Below are positions 51,237-60,121 of a stretch of DNA of 64,000 bases, piece after piece (positions within the stretch are counted from its first letter, which is position 1; every line of letters begins with the position of its first letter). This DNA is from Promicromonospora thailandica. Its GTDB lineage: Bacteria; Actinomycetota; Actinomycetes; Actinomycetales; Cellulomonadaceae. A program made the translations under genes and the position numbers. The stretch spans positions 1 through 64,000 of the forward strand of contig NZ_JAMTCS010000003.1 of the NCBI RefSeq assembly GCF_024171955.1, given 5' to 3'. Under the pieces are notes generated by a model. That model was not told the DNA's origin and ran no database searches. It was given only the letters and a program-made list of their open reading frames with translations.

Positions 51237-52769
51237 TCAGCGGCCGGCGGCCCAGTGCCAGCCGTAGCCCTGTCCGTGCCGGATCTCGACGGCGGCCAGG
51301 GGGCCGACGTCGGGCAGCGTGATCGTGACGGTGACCGTCGAGGGGTCCGTGAGGTGCCCCTGGCTCCAGAACGTGTCCCAGTCGGTGGCCGACGCGGCGG
51401 TGGCCTGCGCGACCGTCCCGTCCTGCCCGACCGCGTAGACGTCCAGCCACTCGCGCGGCGTCGGGGTGCCGTAGGACGAGGTGCCCGCCTGGTCGCACGA
51501 GATGGTCAGCACCGCCTGCGGCCCCTGGACCGCGGCCACCGAGGCGATCCAGCAGGAGTCGTCGCCGAGCCGTCGCGCGGAACCCTGGGGCCACGGGGAC
51601 GAGGCGCTCCCGTCCGGGTCGGCCGCGGGTGCGCCGTCGCTCGCCCCGGTGGTCTCCTTCGGCTCGGGGGACGCACCGGGATCCTCCGGCGTGTCGCCCG
51701 GGCCACTGTTCGTGCCGCTGGTCGCCGCCTGCTCCCCGCCGCCGCGCGGGTCGTCCCCGAGCGAGTCCCAGAGGCCGGCGGCCGCGCCGCCCAGGACGAC
51801 GGTCGCCACGACCGCGGAGACCAGCACCGCGCGGGCGCGGCGCGGGCGACGTCGTGCCGGTGCCCCGGACCGTGGGTAGGGGAGCAGGCCGGGCCCTGCG
51901 ACGGGCAGCGTCGCGAGCGCCGACTGGTCGGGCACGCCGAGCGAGCGCAGGATCGCGTCCAGCGACGGGCGCTGCTCCGGGTCCTTGACGAGGCAGGCGT
52001 CGAGGAAGGGCCGCAGGTAGGCGGGCGCGTCGTCGTACGACGGGTCGTGCGCCGAGACGCGGTACAGCACGACGGCGGGGTGGTCGCCCTCGTACAGGTG
52101 GTGGCCGGTCGCGGCGTAGTACGCCAGGGCGCCGAGCGCCCAGACGTCGGCGGCCGACGTCGCCCGGCTGCCCGCCGCCTGCTCGGGCGCCATGTACATC
52201 GGCGTGCCGACGGGCTGCCCGGTCATCGTCACGCGCGTCGCGTCGGTCGTGGCGACCACACCCAGGTCGATCAGCCGCGGGCCGTCGGGCCCGAGGATCA
52301 CGTTGCCGGGCTTGACGTCGCGGTGCACCAGGTCGGCGCGGTGGATCGCCCGGAGCGCCTCGGCGACGCCCCGGACCAGCTCCAGGACGTCGCGCTCGGC
52401 CAGCGGCCCGTCGGTGGCCACCGACTGGGAGAGGGTCGGGCCCGCGACGTACTCGGTGGCGAGCCAGGGCAGCTCGGCCTCGGGGTCGGCGTCGACCAGG
52501 TTGGCGATGTGGCGGCTGCGTACCGTGGCGACGGCCCGGACCTCTCGCCGGAAGCGGGCGCGGAACTCGTCGTCGTGCAGCTGGGCGCCCCGGATCAGCT
52601 TGACGGCGACCTTGCGGCCGCGGCGTCCGGTGGCGAGGTAGACGTCACCCATGCCACCGCTGCCCAGCCGGGCCCGGACGCGGAACGGGCCGATCGTGCG
52701 CGGTTCTCCGGAGCGCAGTGCCGCAGGTTCGGGCATCGACGCGGTCCGCCGGGGCGGATCCTGCAACAC
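51237..52769 (-). CDS. Serine/threonine protein kinase (PknB/Hanks type), membrane-anchored
   Basis: 510 residues from GTG 52769, with GGGGGA upstream. The kinase domain spans ~28-290: glycine loop LGSGGMGDVY, Lys57 in VAVK, Glu76, HRD at 149-151 and DLG at 168-170 in place of DFG. GTPMYMAPEQ is the activation segment. A hydrophobic helix near 320-340 is followed by an extracytoplasmic Ser/Thr/Pro spacer. A C-terminal domain with Trp residues and three Cys (SCWIAS, SCDQAG) could sense a ligand or wall state. No PASTA repeats are present. Confidence 0.9.
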   Translation of the reverse strand: MLQDPPRRTASMPEPAALRSGEPRTIGPFRVRARLGSGGMGDVYLATGRRGRKVAVKLIRGAQLHDDEFRARFRREVRAVATVRSRHIANLVDADPEAELPWLATEYVAGPTLSQSVATDGPLAERDVLELVRGVAEALRAIHRADLVHRDVKPGNVILGPDGPRLIDLGVVATTDATRVTMTGQPVGTPMYMAPEQAAGSRATSAADVWALGALAYYAATGHHLYEGDHPAVVLYRVSAHDPSYDDAPAYLRPFLDACLVKDPEQRPSLDAILRSLGVPDQSALATLPVAGPGLLPYPRSGAPARRRPRRARAVLVSAVVATVVLGGAAAGLWDSLGDDPRGGGEQAATSGTNSGPGDTPEDPGASPEPKETTGASDGAPAADPDGSASSPWPQGSARRLGDDSCWIASVAAVQGPQAVLTISCDQAGTSSYGTPTPREWLDVYAVGQDGTVAQATAASATDWDTFWSQGHLTDPSTVTVTITLPDVGPLAAVEIRHGQGYGWHWAAGR

Positions 52770-52889
52770 GGACGTTCCCCCTGTCGGTCACGGTCGGCAC
52801 GGTCGGATCGTGTTAACCGGACATATTCGGATTCTGCGCCCAAAACGATATCGCACGGGCCAGCGCCTGCGCTGTAGAAAGATGGACCC

Positions 52890-53672
52890 GTGGAACGACT
52901 CAGCGTCTGGGCCCCTGACGGCCTGCCCGAGATCACCCCGGGCGACGACCTCGGCGGGCTCGTCGCCGACCTCCTGACCGGGCTCGACGAGCAGGACCGG
53001 CCGCAGGACGGCGACGTCGTCGTCGTGACCTCCAAGATCGTGTCCAAGGCCGAGGGCCGGGTGGTGGCCGCCGCCGACCGCGAGGAGGCGATCACGTCCG
53101 AGACGGTGCGGGTCGTGGCCCGGCGCGAGCGGCCCGGGCAGCCGCCGCTGCGGATCGTCGAGAACAAGCTCGGCCTCGTGATGGCCGCGGCGGGGGTGGA
53201 CGCGAGCAACACCCCGGAGGGGACGGTGCTGCTGCTGCCCGTCGACCCGGACGCGTCGGCCCGGACGATCCGCGCGGCGCTCACCCAGCGGCTCGGCCTG
53301 CGGCGGATCGGCGTCGTCGTCACGGACACCGCCGGCCGGCCCTGGCGCGACGCGCTGGTGGACATCGCGATCGGCTGCGCGGGCATCGCACCCACCGACG
53401 ACCTGCGCGGCAGCGCCGACAGCCACGGACGCCCGCTCAACGTGACCGTCACCGCGGTGGTGGACGAGATCGCCGCGGCGTCCGAGCTGGTCCGGGGCAA
53501 GTCGAGCGGGCGGGCGGTCGCCGTCGTCCGCGGCATGGGTCACCACGTGACCGACGACGACGGCCCGGGCGCCCGCGTGCTGGTACGGGGCAGCGCCGAC
53601 GACCTGTTCCGGGAGGGATCGGCCGAGGCCTACGCCCGCGGGCTGTCGGACGGCCGCGCGGCGCGGGACTGA
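52890..53672 (+). CDS. cofE: Coenzyme F420-0:L-glutamate ligase
   Basis: 260 residues from GTG 52890. Family motifs are [36 protein letters not shown] and [17 protein letters not shown]. The enzyme adds glutamate residues to F420-0 using GTP. In many actinobacteria this activity is the N-terminal half of FbiB; here the nitroreductase-like half is absent. It is divergent from the kinase, and the 120-base gap is AT-richer than its surroundings. TAGAAAGAT before the GTG may hold its -10. A perfect palindrome starts 11 bases after its stop. Confidence 0.92.
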   Translation: MERLSVWAPDGLPEITPGDDLGGLVADLLTGLDEQDRPQDGDVVVVTSKIVSKAEGRVVAAADREEAITSETVRVVARRERPGQPPLRIVENKLGLVMAAAGVDASNTPEGTVLLLPVDPDASARTIRAALTQRLGLRRIGVVVTDTAGRPWRDALVDIAIGCAGIAPTDDLRGSADSHGRPLNVTVTAVVDEIAAASELVRGKSSGRAVAVVRGMGHHVTDDDGPGARVLVRGSADDLFREGSAEAYARGLSDGRAARD

Positions 53673-53682
53673 CGCCCGCCCC

Positions 53683-53752
53683 TCACCTTCGAGACCGAGG
53701 TTGCTTGGCTTTGCGGGCCCGCAAAGCCAAGCAACCTCGGTCTCGAAGGTGA
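53683..53752. repeat. Perfect 70-bp palindrome, dispersed element family 1
   Basis: 35-base arms pair perfectly with no loop. They start TCACCTTCGAGACCGAGG and meet at GGGCCC (centre 53717/53718). It lies between convergent cofE and jetC and is the most intact copy of the family. Perfect cruciform-type palindromes are rarely retained in bacteria, so it may be recent or functional, for example as a terminator. Confidence 0.95.
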
Positions 53753-53805
53753 TTCGCGCGGGTCCAGGCGCCTCCCGGGCGACGTGCGGTGATCGGGCGG
53801 CGGGG

Positions 53806-56800
53806 CTAGATCGTCGGACGGCGGGACGTGATCCGCGTGACCGGCGACGACTCGTCCGTCCCCGGGGCGGCGTCGGTCGGTGCCGGCACGGTGACCGACC
53901 AGTCCGGCTCGGGCCCGTCGCCGGCCGCCCCGGCGTCGGTATCCGCAGCGGGAGCCGGAACCGCGGCCGGAGCCGGAGCCGCCGCCGCAGGGGCCGGAGC
54001 CGACGGCGACGCCGGGGTCCCGGCGCCTCCCGGCGGCGCCGACCGGTCGGCTCCCGCCGGGTCAGGCACCGGCGACGACGGGTGCGTCCCGGTCGGTCGC
54101 GGTGCCTCGGTGGCCGGGGGCGGCGGGGGAGGCGGCGGTACCGGTGCGGTCGCGCGCTGCGGCCCGACGGCGCCGTCGCCACCCGGGCGGGCCGGCTCGG
54201 CGGCGCCCACCCCGCCGGCCGCCGTGCCCGTCGCGCCGGCCGCCGTGCCCACCCCACCGGCCGCCGTGCCCGTCCCGCCGCGCGTCGCCGACGGCACCGG
54301 GTCCACCTCGGGCAGCGGCTTCTCGAGCAGCACCACGTCCACGCGCGACTCCCGCATCTCCCGGCAGGTGGCCAGGCCGATGCCGCCCACGTAGTCCTCC
54401 AGGGTCTGGAGCAGCTTGAGCGGCGTCGCCAGGATCATGTGGAAGCCGAACGCCGCGAACGTGTCCATGGCGGTCCGGGTGAACGCGGTGTCCGCCTTGT
54501 CGAAGGCCTCGTCCAGCAGGATGGAGCCGTACGCCGGGGCGGCCGAGTCCGACGTCCCCGCGAGCTGGTAGCGCAGCGCCGCCGCGAGGCAGAACACCAC
54601 GAGCTTCTGGCGCTGGCCGCCGGACAGGCCCGCCGAGGAGTCGTGCACGGCCAGCGCGATGCCGCCCGCCGTGACCTCGACACCGGTGAAGTGCACGTGC
54701 CGGCGCGTGTCCAAGCACAGCGCCCGCCACGCACGGTCGGCGGGGTCGCTCGACCCGAGGCGCCGCACCAGCCGCTCGAGCACCTCGTACTCGGGCTCGG
54801 CCTCGCCCGTGAGCGTGTCGAGCGTCGAGAGGAACTCCTCGACCGCGGCCGGACGGCGTTCCTTGACCCGGATCTCCAGGTACCGGTCGGTGTCGAACGG
54901 GGACCGACGCAGCGCCGTGTTGACCCCCACGATCCGCTCGCGGATGGTCGCGGGCGCCTGCCTGATCTCGGCGGCGAGCTTGCGCAGCGCGCGGCGCGCC
55001 TGGTCGGTCAGGAGGTCGGAGAACCGCGCCTCCTGCTCGGGCAGGCGCGAGGTGCGGATGCGCTCCAGCACCTCCAGGTACCGGGTGCGGTCGCCCACCT
55101 GTGCCGTCAGGTCGCGCGTGATCGCGGGCCAGCGCCGGCGGAACTCCGACAGCAGCCCGACGATCTCCCGCTCCGCGGCGGCGGACGAGCGCAGCCCGGC
55201 CTCCCGCTCGGCGTCGAGCGTGCGCGACACGGCCAGCGAGACGTCGTCGATGACCTCGTGGGTCACCGTCGTGCGCACGGCGGCGTACCGCTTCTCGAGC
55301 TCCTCCCGGTGCGCGAGCGGGATCGCCGTCGTCGGTGCGTCACCGAGCTCGGCCACCACGCGCTCCAGGGAGCGGCGGTGCGCACGGGCCTCCGCGAGCG
55401 TGTCGGCCGCCTCGGCGGCCGCCGCACGCGCCTGGTCCAGCCGGGTCTCGGCGGCCGCGACGTCCTGCGACGCCTGCAGCAGGTCCATCGTGCCGTCGAG
55501 CAGCCGGTCGAACGACGCCTGCGCGTCGGTCAGGTCGGCCTCGGCGGTGTCGATGTCGACCTCGCGCCACTCCCGGCGGGCCACGTGCCGCAGCGTGAGC
55601 TGTCGGCGCACGGCCTCCCGCTGCTCGGCGACGGCGTCGGCCACCGCGGCGTCGGCCTCCGCGAGCCGGGCCTGGGTCGCGCGCGCGAGCTCGAGGAGCT
55701 GGTCGAGCCGGTCGTCGGCGTCCCAGCCGAGCGCCCAGTCCTCGACACCGGGCAGCTCGGGCTGCTCGATCTCCTCGGGGCCGTGCTTGACCAGCCCGTC
55801 GCGGGTCACGGCCCGCTCGTGCAGGTCGAGGCCCGACGGGTCGTCCACGCACAGGTAGTCGTACTGCTCGGACAGCCGGCGGTGCAGCCAGCCCGCCATG
55901 GGGCCCTCGGCCACCTCGATCTTGTGCACCAGGGAGGCGTCGTCGGCGGACCGGGGCGCGTCGTTGCGCACCCCCACCACGCGGTAGCGCAGACCCGGCC
56001 CGGCCCCCACGGCGCCCGCGACGGCCGCGCGGTGGGCCGGGGCCACGAGCACGAGCGTGGCCAGCGGCCGCAGGACCGCCTCGATCACGGGGCGCCAGGC
56101 GGCGTCGTCCTCGCGGACGCGCAGCAGCTCCGCCGCGAACGGGAGCGCCGAGACGTCGAGCCCCGCCCGCTCGGCCACCGCCCGGCGTGCCGCGGCCAGG
56201 TCGGCCGGCACGTTCGTGCGGTTCTGCCGTACCGCCTGGATCCGCGAGGCCACGGCCTCGTGCCGCAGCCCGACAGCGGAGCGCGCCGCCAGCGCCTCCC
56301 GGATGCCGGCGTCGAGCGCCTCGGGGGCCCGCTGCCTGCCGACGGCCGCCACGGCCCCCGTCGCGACCGACGGCAGCGCGCCCGTCGCCACCGACGGCAG
56401 CGAACCCGTCACCACCGACGGCACGGCCCCCGTCTCGACCGACGGCGTCGCCCCCGTCACCGCGGGCACCTGCCCGCTGGTCACGGCCGGGACGGCGCCG
56501 GTCAGGGTCGGCACGGCGCCGGTCGCGGGCGGCTTGGTGCCACCGAGCTCCCAGCGGGCCTTCTCCTTGAGCGCCGCGAACTCCGCGAACGTCTCCGGCA
56601 TGTTCATGCCCACGGACTCCAGGTCCGTGGCCAGCTCGCCGCGCCGGGTCCGCACCAGCGCCGCGATCTCGCCCGCGCGCTGCAGCCGGTCCGCCTGCGT
56701 GGCCAGGGCCTGCCCGCCGCGGGCGCCCAGCACGTTCACCGCCTGCTGGTGGGTGTTCGCCGCGACGTCGACCTCGGTGTCCGCCGCCTTGCGGTGGTGC

Positions 56801-57762
56801 TGCGCCCGCTCCTCGGCCGCCCTGGCCTCGGCCAGCGCCCGGTGCGCCAGGTCCAGCTTCCAGGCGTCCTTGAACGTCTCGAGCGACCCGCGCAGGGTCG
56901 CGGCGCGCACACCCGCCGCCGACCCCTCGTCGTACGCCTTGGTCAGCGACGCCAGACGGCTCAGGTGCTCGATCTGGCGGCGCGACGTCTCGATGTCGGC
57001 GTAGGCCCGTGCCACGTCCGCGAACTGCTCCACGGCCTGGGCGGCCAGCTCGAACGTGCCGGGCTCGTCCAGCATGTGCCCGCGGAACAGGTCGTCCAGG
57101 CTGCCCAGGTTCTTCGCGGACTGCGTGCGGTGCAGCAGCACCAGCGCCTGCTCCGAGCCGATGCCCAGGGCCTGCGTGAACGCCGCCGCGAACGGCCCGT
57201 GCCGCTCGCTCACCGTCGCCTCCGGCCATGCGGCGGACACGCCCGCGGCGTCGGGGCCGGACCGCACGTACCGCTCGAGGTCCAGCAGCCCCACCTCACC
57301 GGGCACCACGACGTGCAGCGTCGCCGGCGCCGACGAACCGCGCGTCAGGTGGAACAGCCGCACCAGCGTCACCACGGAACCCGGGCCCTCGGCGCCGTTC
57401 GCGTACCGCAGCAGCACGCCCGACCACGTCGCACCGGGGCGCAGATGGTCGGCCACGACCTCGCCCGTGCTCTCGTCCGTGCGGTGCCGCCAGGCGCCGC
57501 GCACGTAGGAGACGACGTCGCGGTCGCCCGCCTCGCGCTCCGTCGTGCCCGTGCCCGCCGCGGCGGCGTTGAACCGGAGGTGCTCCGGCGGGGTCAGGAC
57601 GGCGGCCACGGCGTCGACCACCGACGACTTGCCCGAGCCCGAGTGGCCCGTCAGCAGGAAACCCTCGCGCGGGACGGGCACCACGTGGTGCCCGGAGAAC
57701 GTTCCCCAGTTCACCAGCTCGATGCGCGCCAGGCGCCACTGTCCGGGGTGCGGCGACGTCAT
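53806..57762 (-). CDS. jetC: JetC/MksB-type SMC-like ATPase (Wadjet/MksBEF system)
   Basis: 1318 residues from ATG 57762, sharing one base with the jetB stop (TGATG). Head parts are Walker A GHSGSGKS (39-46), signature AGLSGGQRQKL and Walker B SILLDEAFDKAD. Long coiled-coil segments lie between them, with a hinge-like region near VREDDAAWRPVIEAVLRPLA. A repeat of VP-containing units is inserted at ~411-475, just before the hinge. The last ~165 residues form a low-complexity Pro/Ala/Gly tail. Wadjet complexes extrude DNA loops, and JetD cuts the plasmid. No JetD follows here. It is the SMC subunit of the operon with jetB and jetA. Confidence 0.85.
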   Translation of the reverse strand: MTSPHPGQWRLARIELVNWGTFSGHHVVPVPREGFLLTGHSGSGKSSVVDAVAAVLTPPEHLRFNAAAAGTGTTEREAGDRDVVSYVRGAWRHRTDESTGEVVADHLRPGATWSGVLLRYANGAEGPGSVVTLVRLFHLTRGSSAPATLHVVVPGEVGLLDLERYVRSGPDAAGVSAAWPEATVSERHGPFAAAFTQALGIGSEQALVLLHRTQSAKNLGSLDDLFRGHMLDEPGTFELAAQAVEQFADVARAYADIETSRRQIEHLSRLASLTKAYDEGSAAGVRAATLRGSLETFKDAWKLDLAHRALAEARAAEERAQHHRKAADTEVDVAANTHQQAVNVLGARGGQALATQADRLQRAGEIAALVRTRRGELATDLESVGMNMPETFAEFAALKEKARWELGGTKPPATGAVPTLTGAVPAVTSGQVPAVTGATPSVETGAVPSVVTGSLPSVATGALPSVATGAVAAVGRQRAPEALDAGIREALAARSAVGLRHEAVASRIQAVRQNRTNVPADLAAARRAVAERAGLDVSALPFAAELLRVREDDAAWRPVIEAVLRPLATLVLVAPAHRAAVAGAVGAGPGLRYRVVGVRNDAPRSADDASLVHKIEVAEGPMAGWLHRRLSEQYDYLCVDDPSGLDLHERAVTRDGLVKHGPEEIEQPELPGVEDWALGWDADDRLDQLLELARATQARLAEADAAVADAVAEQREAVRRQLTLRHVARREWREVDIDTAEADLTDAQASFDRLLDGTMDLLQASQDVAAAETRLDQARAAAAEAADTLAEARAHRRSLERVVAELGDAPTTAIPLAHREELEKRYAAVRTTVTHEVIDDVSLAVSRTLDAEREAGLRSSAAAEREIVGLLSEFRRRWPAITRDLTAQVGDRTRYLEVLERIRTSRLPEQEARFSDLLTDQARRALRKLAAEIRQAPATIRERIVGVNTALRRSPFDTDRYLEIRVKERRPAAVEEFLSTLDTLTGEAEPEYEVLERLVRRLGSSDPADRAWRALCLDTRRHVHFTGVEVTAGGIALAVHDSSAGLSGGQRQKLVVFCLAAALRYQLAGTSDSAAPAYGSILLDEAFDKADTAFTRTAMDTFAAFGFHMILATPLKLLQTLEDYVGGIGLATCREMRESRVDVVLLEKPLPEVDPVPSATRGGTGTAAGGVGTAAGATGTAAGGVGAAEPARPGGDGAVGPQRATAPVPPPPPPPPATEAPRPTGTHPSSPVPDPAGADRSAPPGGAGTPASPSAPAPAAAAPAPAAVPAPAADTDAGAAGDGPEPDWSVTVPAPTDAAPGTDESSPVTRITSRRPTI
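56342..56524 (-). repeat. VP-repeat insertion in the coiled coil of jetC
   Basis: About eight coding units of consensus TGAVPSV (TGAVPTL, TGAVPAV, TSGQVPAV, TGATPSV and so on) form ~60 residues with many prolines and no coiled-coil propensity. They break the N-terminal arm of the SMC-like protein. The near-identical units suggest slippage or unequal exchange. Confidence 0.85.
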
Positions 57763-58478
57763 CAGCTCTCCTTCGCCAGTCGGGCGTACTCGGTGCTCAG
57801 CGCCGCCACCTGGTCCGCGCCGAACACGGTCCGCAGCACCGGCGAGACGGCCGCGCGGTCCCCGCCGAGCGGCTCCAGGATGCCCGACTCGACCAGCCGC
57901 GCCCACGTCGCGTCCAGCTGCCGGGAGAAGTCCATGGGCGAGGCGCCGCCTCGCCGCCGGTACGCGCCGAGGTGGTCGGCGACCTCGTCCCGGCTCACCG
58001 CCACGCGGCTGTCCGGCGCGTCCAGCAGCAGGCCGCGCAGGTGCAGCAGCAGAGCGGTGTCGAGGAACGTCAGGGCCACCTCGCGCACCACCCGCGGCGC
58101 GTCCGCCGTCGGCACGTCGCGCACGAAGGCGACCTGCGAGTCGGCGTCCACCACCAGGTCGAGGTACTGGTCGGCCAGGCGCTCGCGGACCACGTCCTCG
58201 TTCGTCAGCAGCGCGCGCCAGGTGTCCGGGTCGGTCTCCGCCGCGAGGTACGGGCCGCGTACCAGGCGGGCCAGGGCGAGGCGGGCCGGGGCCGGCAGCG
58301 TGCCGCGGTCGTCCGGCCAGAGGCGGTTCCCGCGGCCGGCGTCGTCGGGCTCGCGGCCGACGGCGCTCCCCGCGGTGCTCCCGGGGGACGGCGCGGACGT
58401 CGTCCGGCCGGCGGGGGTTCCGGGCCGTGCCGCGCGCAGGTCCGCGCGCGCGGGGCCGGTCACGTCGGGTTCTGTCAC
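57762..58478 (-). CDS. jetB: JetB/MksE-like subunit (DUF4194)
   Basis: 238 residues from GTG 58478, overlapping the jetA stop by four bases (GTGA). The first ~60 residues are disordered and Pro/Arg-rich. The rest matches DUF4194: ARLVRGPYLAAETDPDTWRA, DADSQVAFVRDVP, a stretch of Leu-rich helices and SPVLRTVFGADQ. In Wadjet and MksBEF systems this winged-helix subunit bridges kleisin and SMC. The order jetA-jetB-jetC is canonical. Confidence 0.85.
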   Translation of the reverse strand: MTEPDVTGPARADLRAARPGTPAGRTTSAPSPGSTAGSAVGREPDDAGRGNRLWPDDRGTLPAPARLALARLVRGPYLAAETDPDTWRALLTNEDVVRERLADQYLDLVVDADSQVAFVRDVPTADAPRVVREVALTFLDTALLLHLRGLLLDAPDSRVAVSRDEVADHLGAYRRRGGASPMDFSRQLDATWARLVESGILEPLGGDRAAVSPVLRTVFGADQVAALSTEYARLAKES

Positions 58479-59992
58479 GGGACTCGCTCCTCGAACTGGT
58501 GCTGGGGAAGGACGGCCCGGCGCGCGACGCCGCGCGAGGACCGCCAGCTCACGTCCTCGGTGCCGCCCGTGGTCGTGCCGTGCTCCTCGGCGAGCGTCAG
58601 CAGGCCGACGACGCTCGCGGCGCCCTGCGTGGCCGGGTGCGCGGCGAGCACGGAGGCGACGGTGGCCCGGCCGGCGCCGTCCACCACGTCGTTCACGTGC
58701 CCGCGCAGCTCGTCCACGTCGATCTCCGAGTCGCGGGCCATGGCCCGCAGCGCCGTGAGCGAGACGGGGCGGGGCGCCGCGGCGGGCGCGGCCTCGGGTG
58801 CCTCCGCGTCCTCGCCACCGGGGTTGTGCGGCACGAACCCGCCGGGGGACCGGGGGGCCACGTCGCCGAGGCGCAGCGTCAGGCGCATCTCGGTGCCCGC
58901 CGGGACGTCGGCCGCGGCGGCGAGCGCGGCGTCCTGGGCCTCGCCGAGCAGGCGCCGCAGCGCGCGCTCCGCGGGGAGCTCGCCGGAGCGGACCATGCGC
59001 TGCAACGCCCGGCGCAGCGCCGTCATCGTGTCGGTCAGCTCGTCCGCGGCGTCCTGCAGCGTGGGCAGCAGACGGCGCAGGGCGGACGCCTCCGGCGGCG
59101 CGAGGTGCACCGAGTCGAGCACGCGGCCGACGTCGTCCTGCGCGCGGTGCTCCGCCTGCCGCAGGAGGTCCCGGAACGCGACCAGGCCGCGTCCCGCCTC
59201 CGACTCGGCGAGGTGGTCGACGCCGCGGTAGATGTCGTCCAGGAACGTGTCGCGCGAGCCGTCGGACTCCAGGAGCCGGCGCCGCAGCTCACGGTCGGTG
59301 CGCTCCAGCTCGGTGCGCACCCGGGCCAGGTCGGCGGGGATGTCGCCGGCGAGCGCGAGCACCTCGCGGGCGCGCTCCGCGGCCGCCTCCGGTGGCAGCG
59401 GCGCGGAGTCGCCGCGGCGGGCGCGCTCGATGCGGGCGTCGAGGGCGGCCCGCTGCTCCAGCAGCGACTCCAGGCGCGCCTCGGGGTCGGGGTCGGCCTC
59501 GTCGGCCAGCGCGTGCAGCCCGTCGAGCACCGCTCCGAGCCGGGACGGGGTGACGGCGGGGTGCGGCCTGCCGAGGCGGGCGACGAAGCGGAGGGCGACC
59601 AGGGCGCCGTCCGACAGCTCGACCGTCTCGGTGGCGGTGTCGCTCGTGGCCGGCGCGGCCCGGCGCCGGACGAGCACGCCCTCGTCGATCCACTCCGAGA
59701 CGTAGAACCAGCCGGAGTACGGCAGCTCGAAGCCGGCGCGCCGCAGCTCGGGGATGTCGTCGTCGATGCGGTCGGCGAGCTGTTCGACCGGCAGCCGGCG
59801 CCGTGCCGCGCCGAGGTGGCGCTCCAGCAGCACCACGGCGGCCGCGGCGTTCCGCGACCGCAGCAGCACCCACGCGGGATGCTCCTGGAGGAGGGCGCGC
59901 ACGGCGCGCGCCGCCTGGCCGCGGCGCCCCGAACCGTGCCCGGCGGCCGGCCGGGCCGCAGCGCCGTCGCCCGGTGAGCTCGCAGTACCCAT
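58475..59992 (-). CDS. jetA: JetA/MksF-like kleisin subunit (DUF3375)
   Basis: 505 residues from ATG 59992, with TACTCT 7 bases upstream as a -10 for a leaderless transcript. DUF3375 features are ALLQEHPAWVLLRSRNAAA at the N terminus, ADRIDDDIPELRRAGFELP and WFYVSEWIDEGVLVRR. Coiled-coil segments (EQRAALDARIERARRG, VRTELERTDRELRRRLLE) and a C-terminal winged-helix region follow. In Wadjet it is the kleisin-like subunit linking JetC heads. It is the first gene of the minus-strand jet operon and is divergent from the XRE gene. Confidence 0.88.
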   Translation of the reverse strand: MGTASSPGDGAAARPAAGHGSGRRGQAARAVRALLQEHPAWVLLRSRNAAAAVVLLERHLGAARRRLPVEQLADRIDDDIPELRRAGFELPYSGWFYVSEWIDEGVLVRRRAAPATSDTATETVELSDGALVALRFVARLGRPHPAVTPSRLGAVLDGLHALADEADPDPEARLESLLEQRAALDARIERARRGDSAPLPPEAAAERAREVLALAGDIPADLARVRTELERTDRELRRRLLESDGSRDTFLDDIYRGVDHLAESEAGRGLVAFRDLLRQAEHRAQDDVGRVLDSVHLAPPEASALRRLLPTLQDAADELTDTMTALRRALQRMVRSGELPAERALRRLLGEAQDAALAAAADVPAGTEMRLTLRLGDVAPRSPGGFVPHNPGGEDAEAPEAAPAAAPRPVSLTALRAMARDSEIDVDELRGHVNDVVDGAGRATVASVLAAHPATQGAASVVGLLTLAEEHGTTTGGTEDVSWRSSRGVARRAVLPQHQFEERVP

Positions 59993-60121
59993 GGGGGCTG
60001 AGAGTAGTAGCCCAATGTGTCGGTACGGCACCCCCGGCGGAAACACACGGGGGTCCGCTCGTCGCCGAGCCGCAAGGCGCATAGAGGTATAGAGTTCGGG
60101 CGCGGGGACGGTGCGTCCTCG

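Noticed and set aside
52890-53672. Gene beside jetC considered as a divergent JetD
   Set aside because: It encodes clear CofE motifs ([29 protein letters not shown]) and is on the opposite strand.
53701-58758. A 1685-codon open frame on the plus strand
   Set aside because: It is antisense to jetC and jetB, is Arg/Gly/Pro-rich with no domain pattern, and the minus-strand frame shows clear SMC-type motifs.
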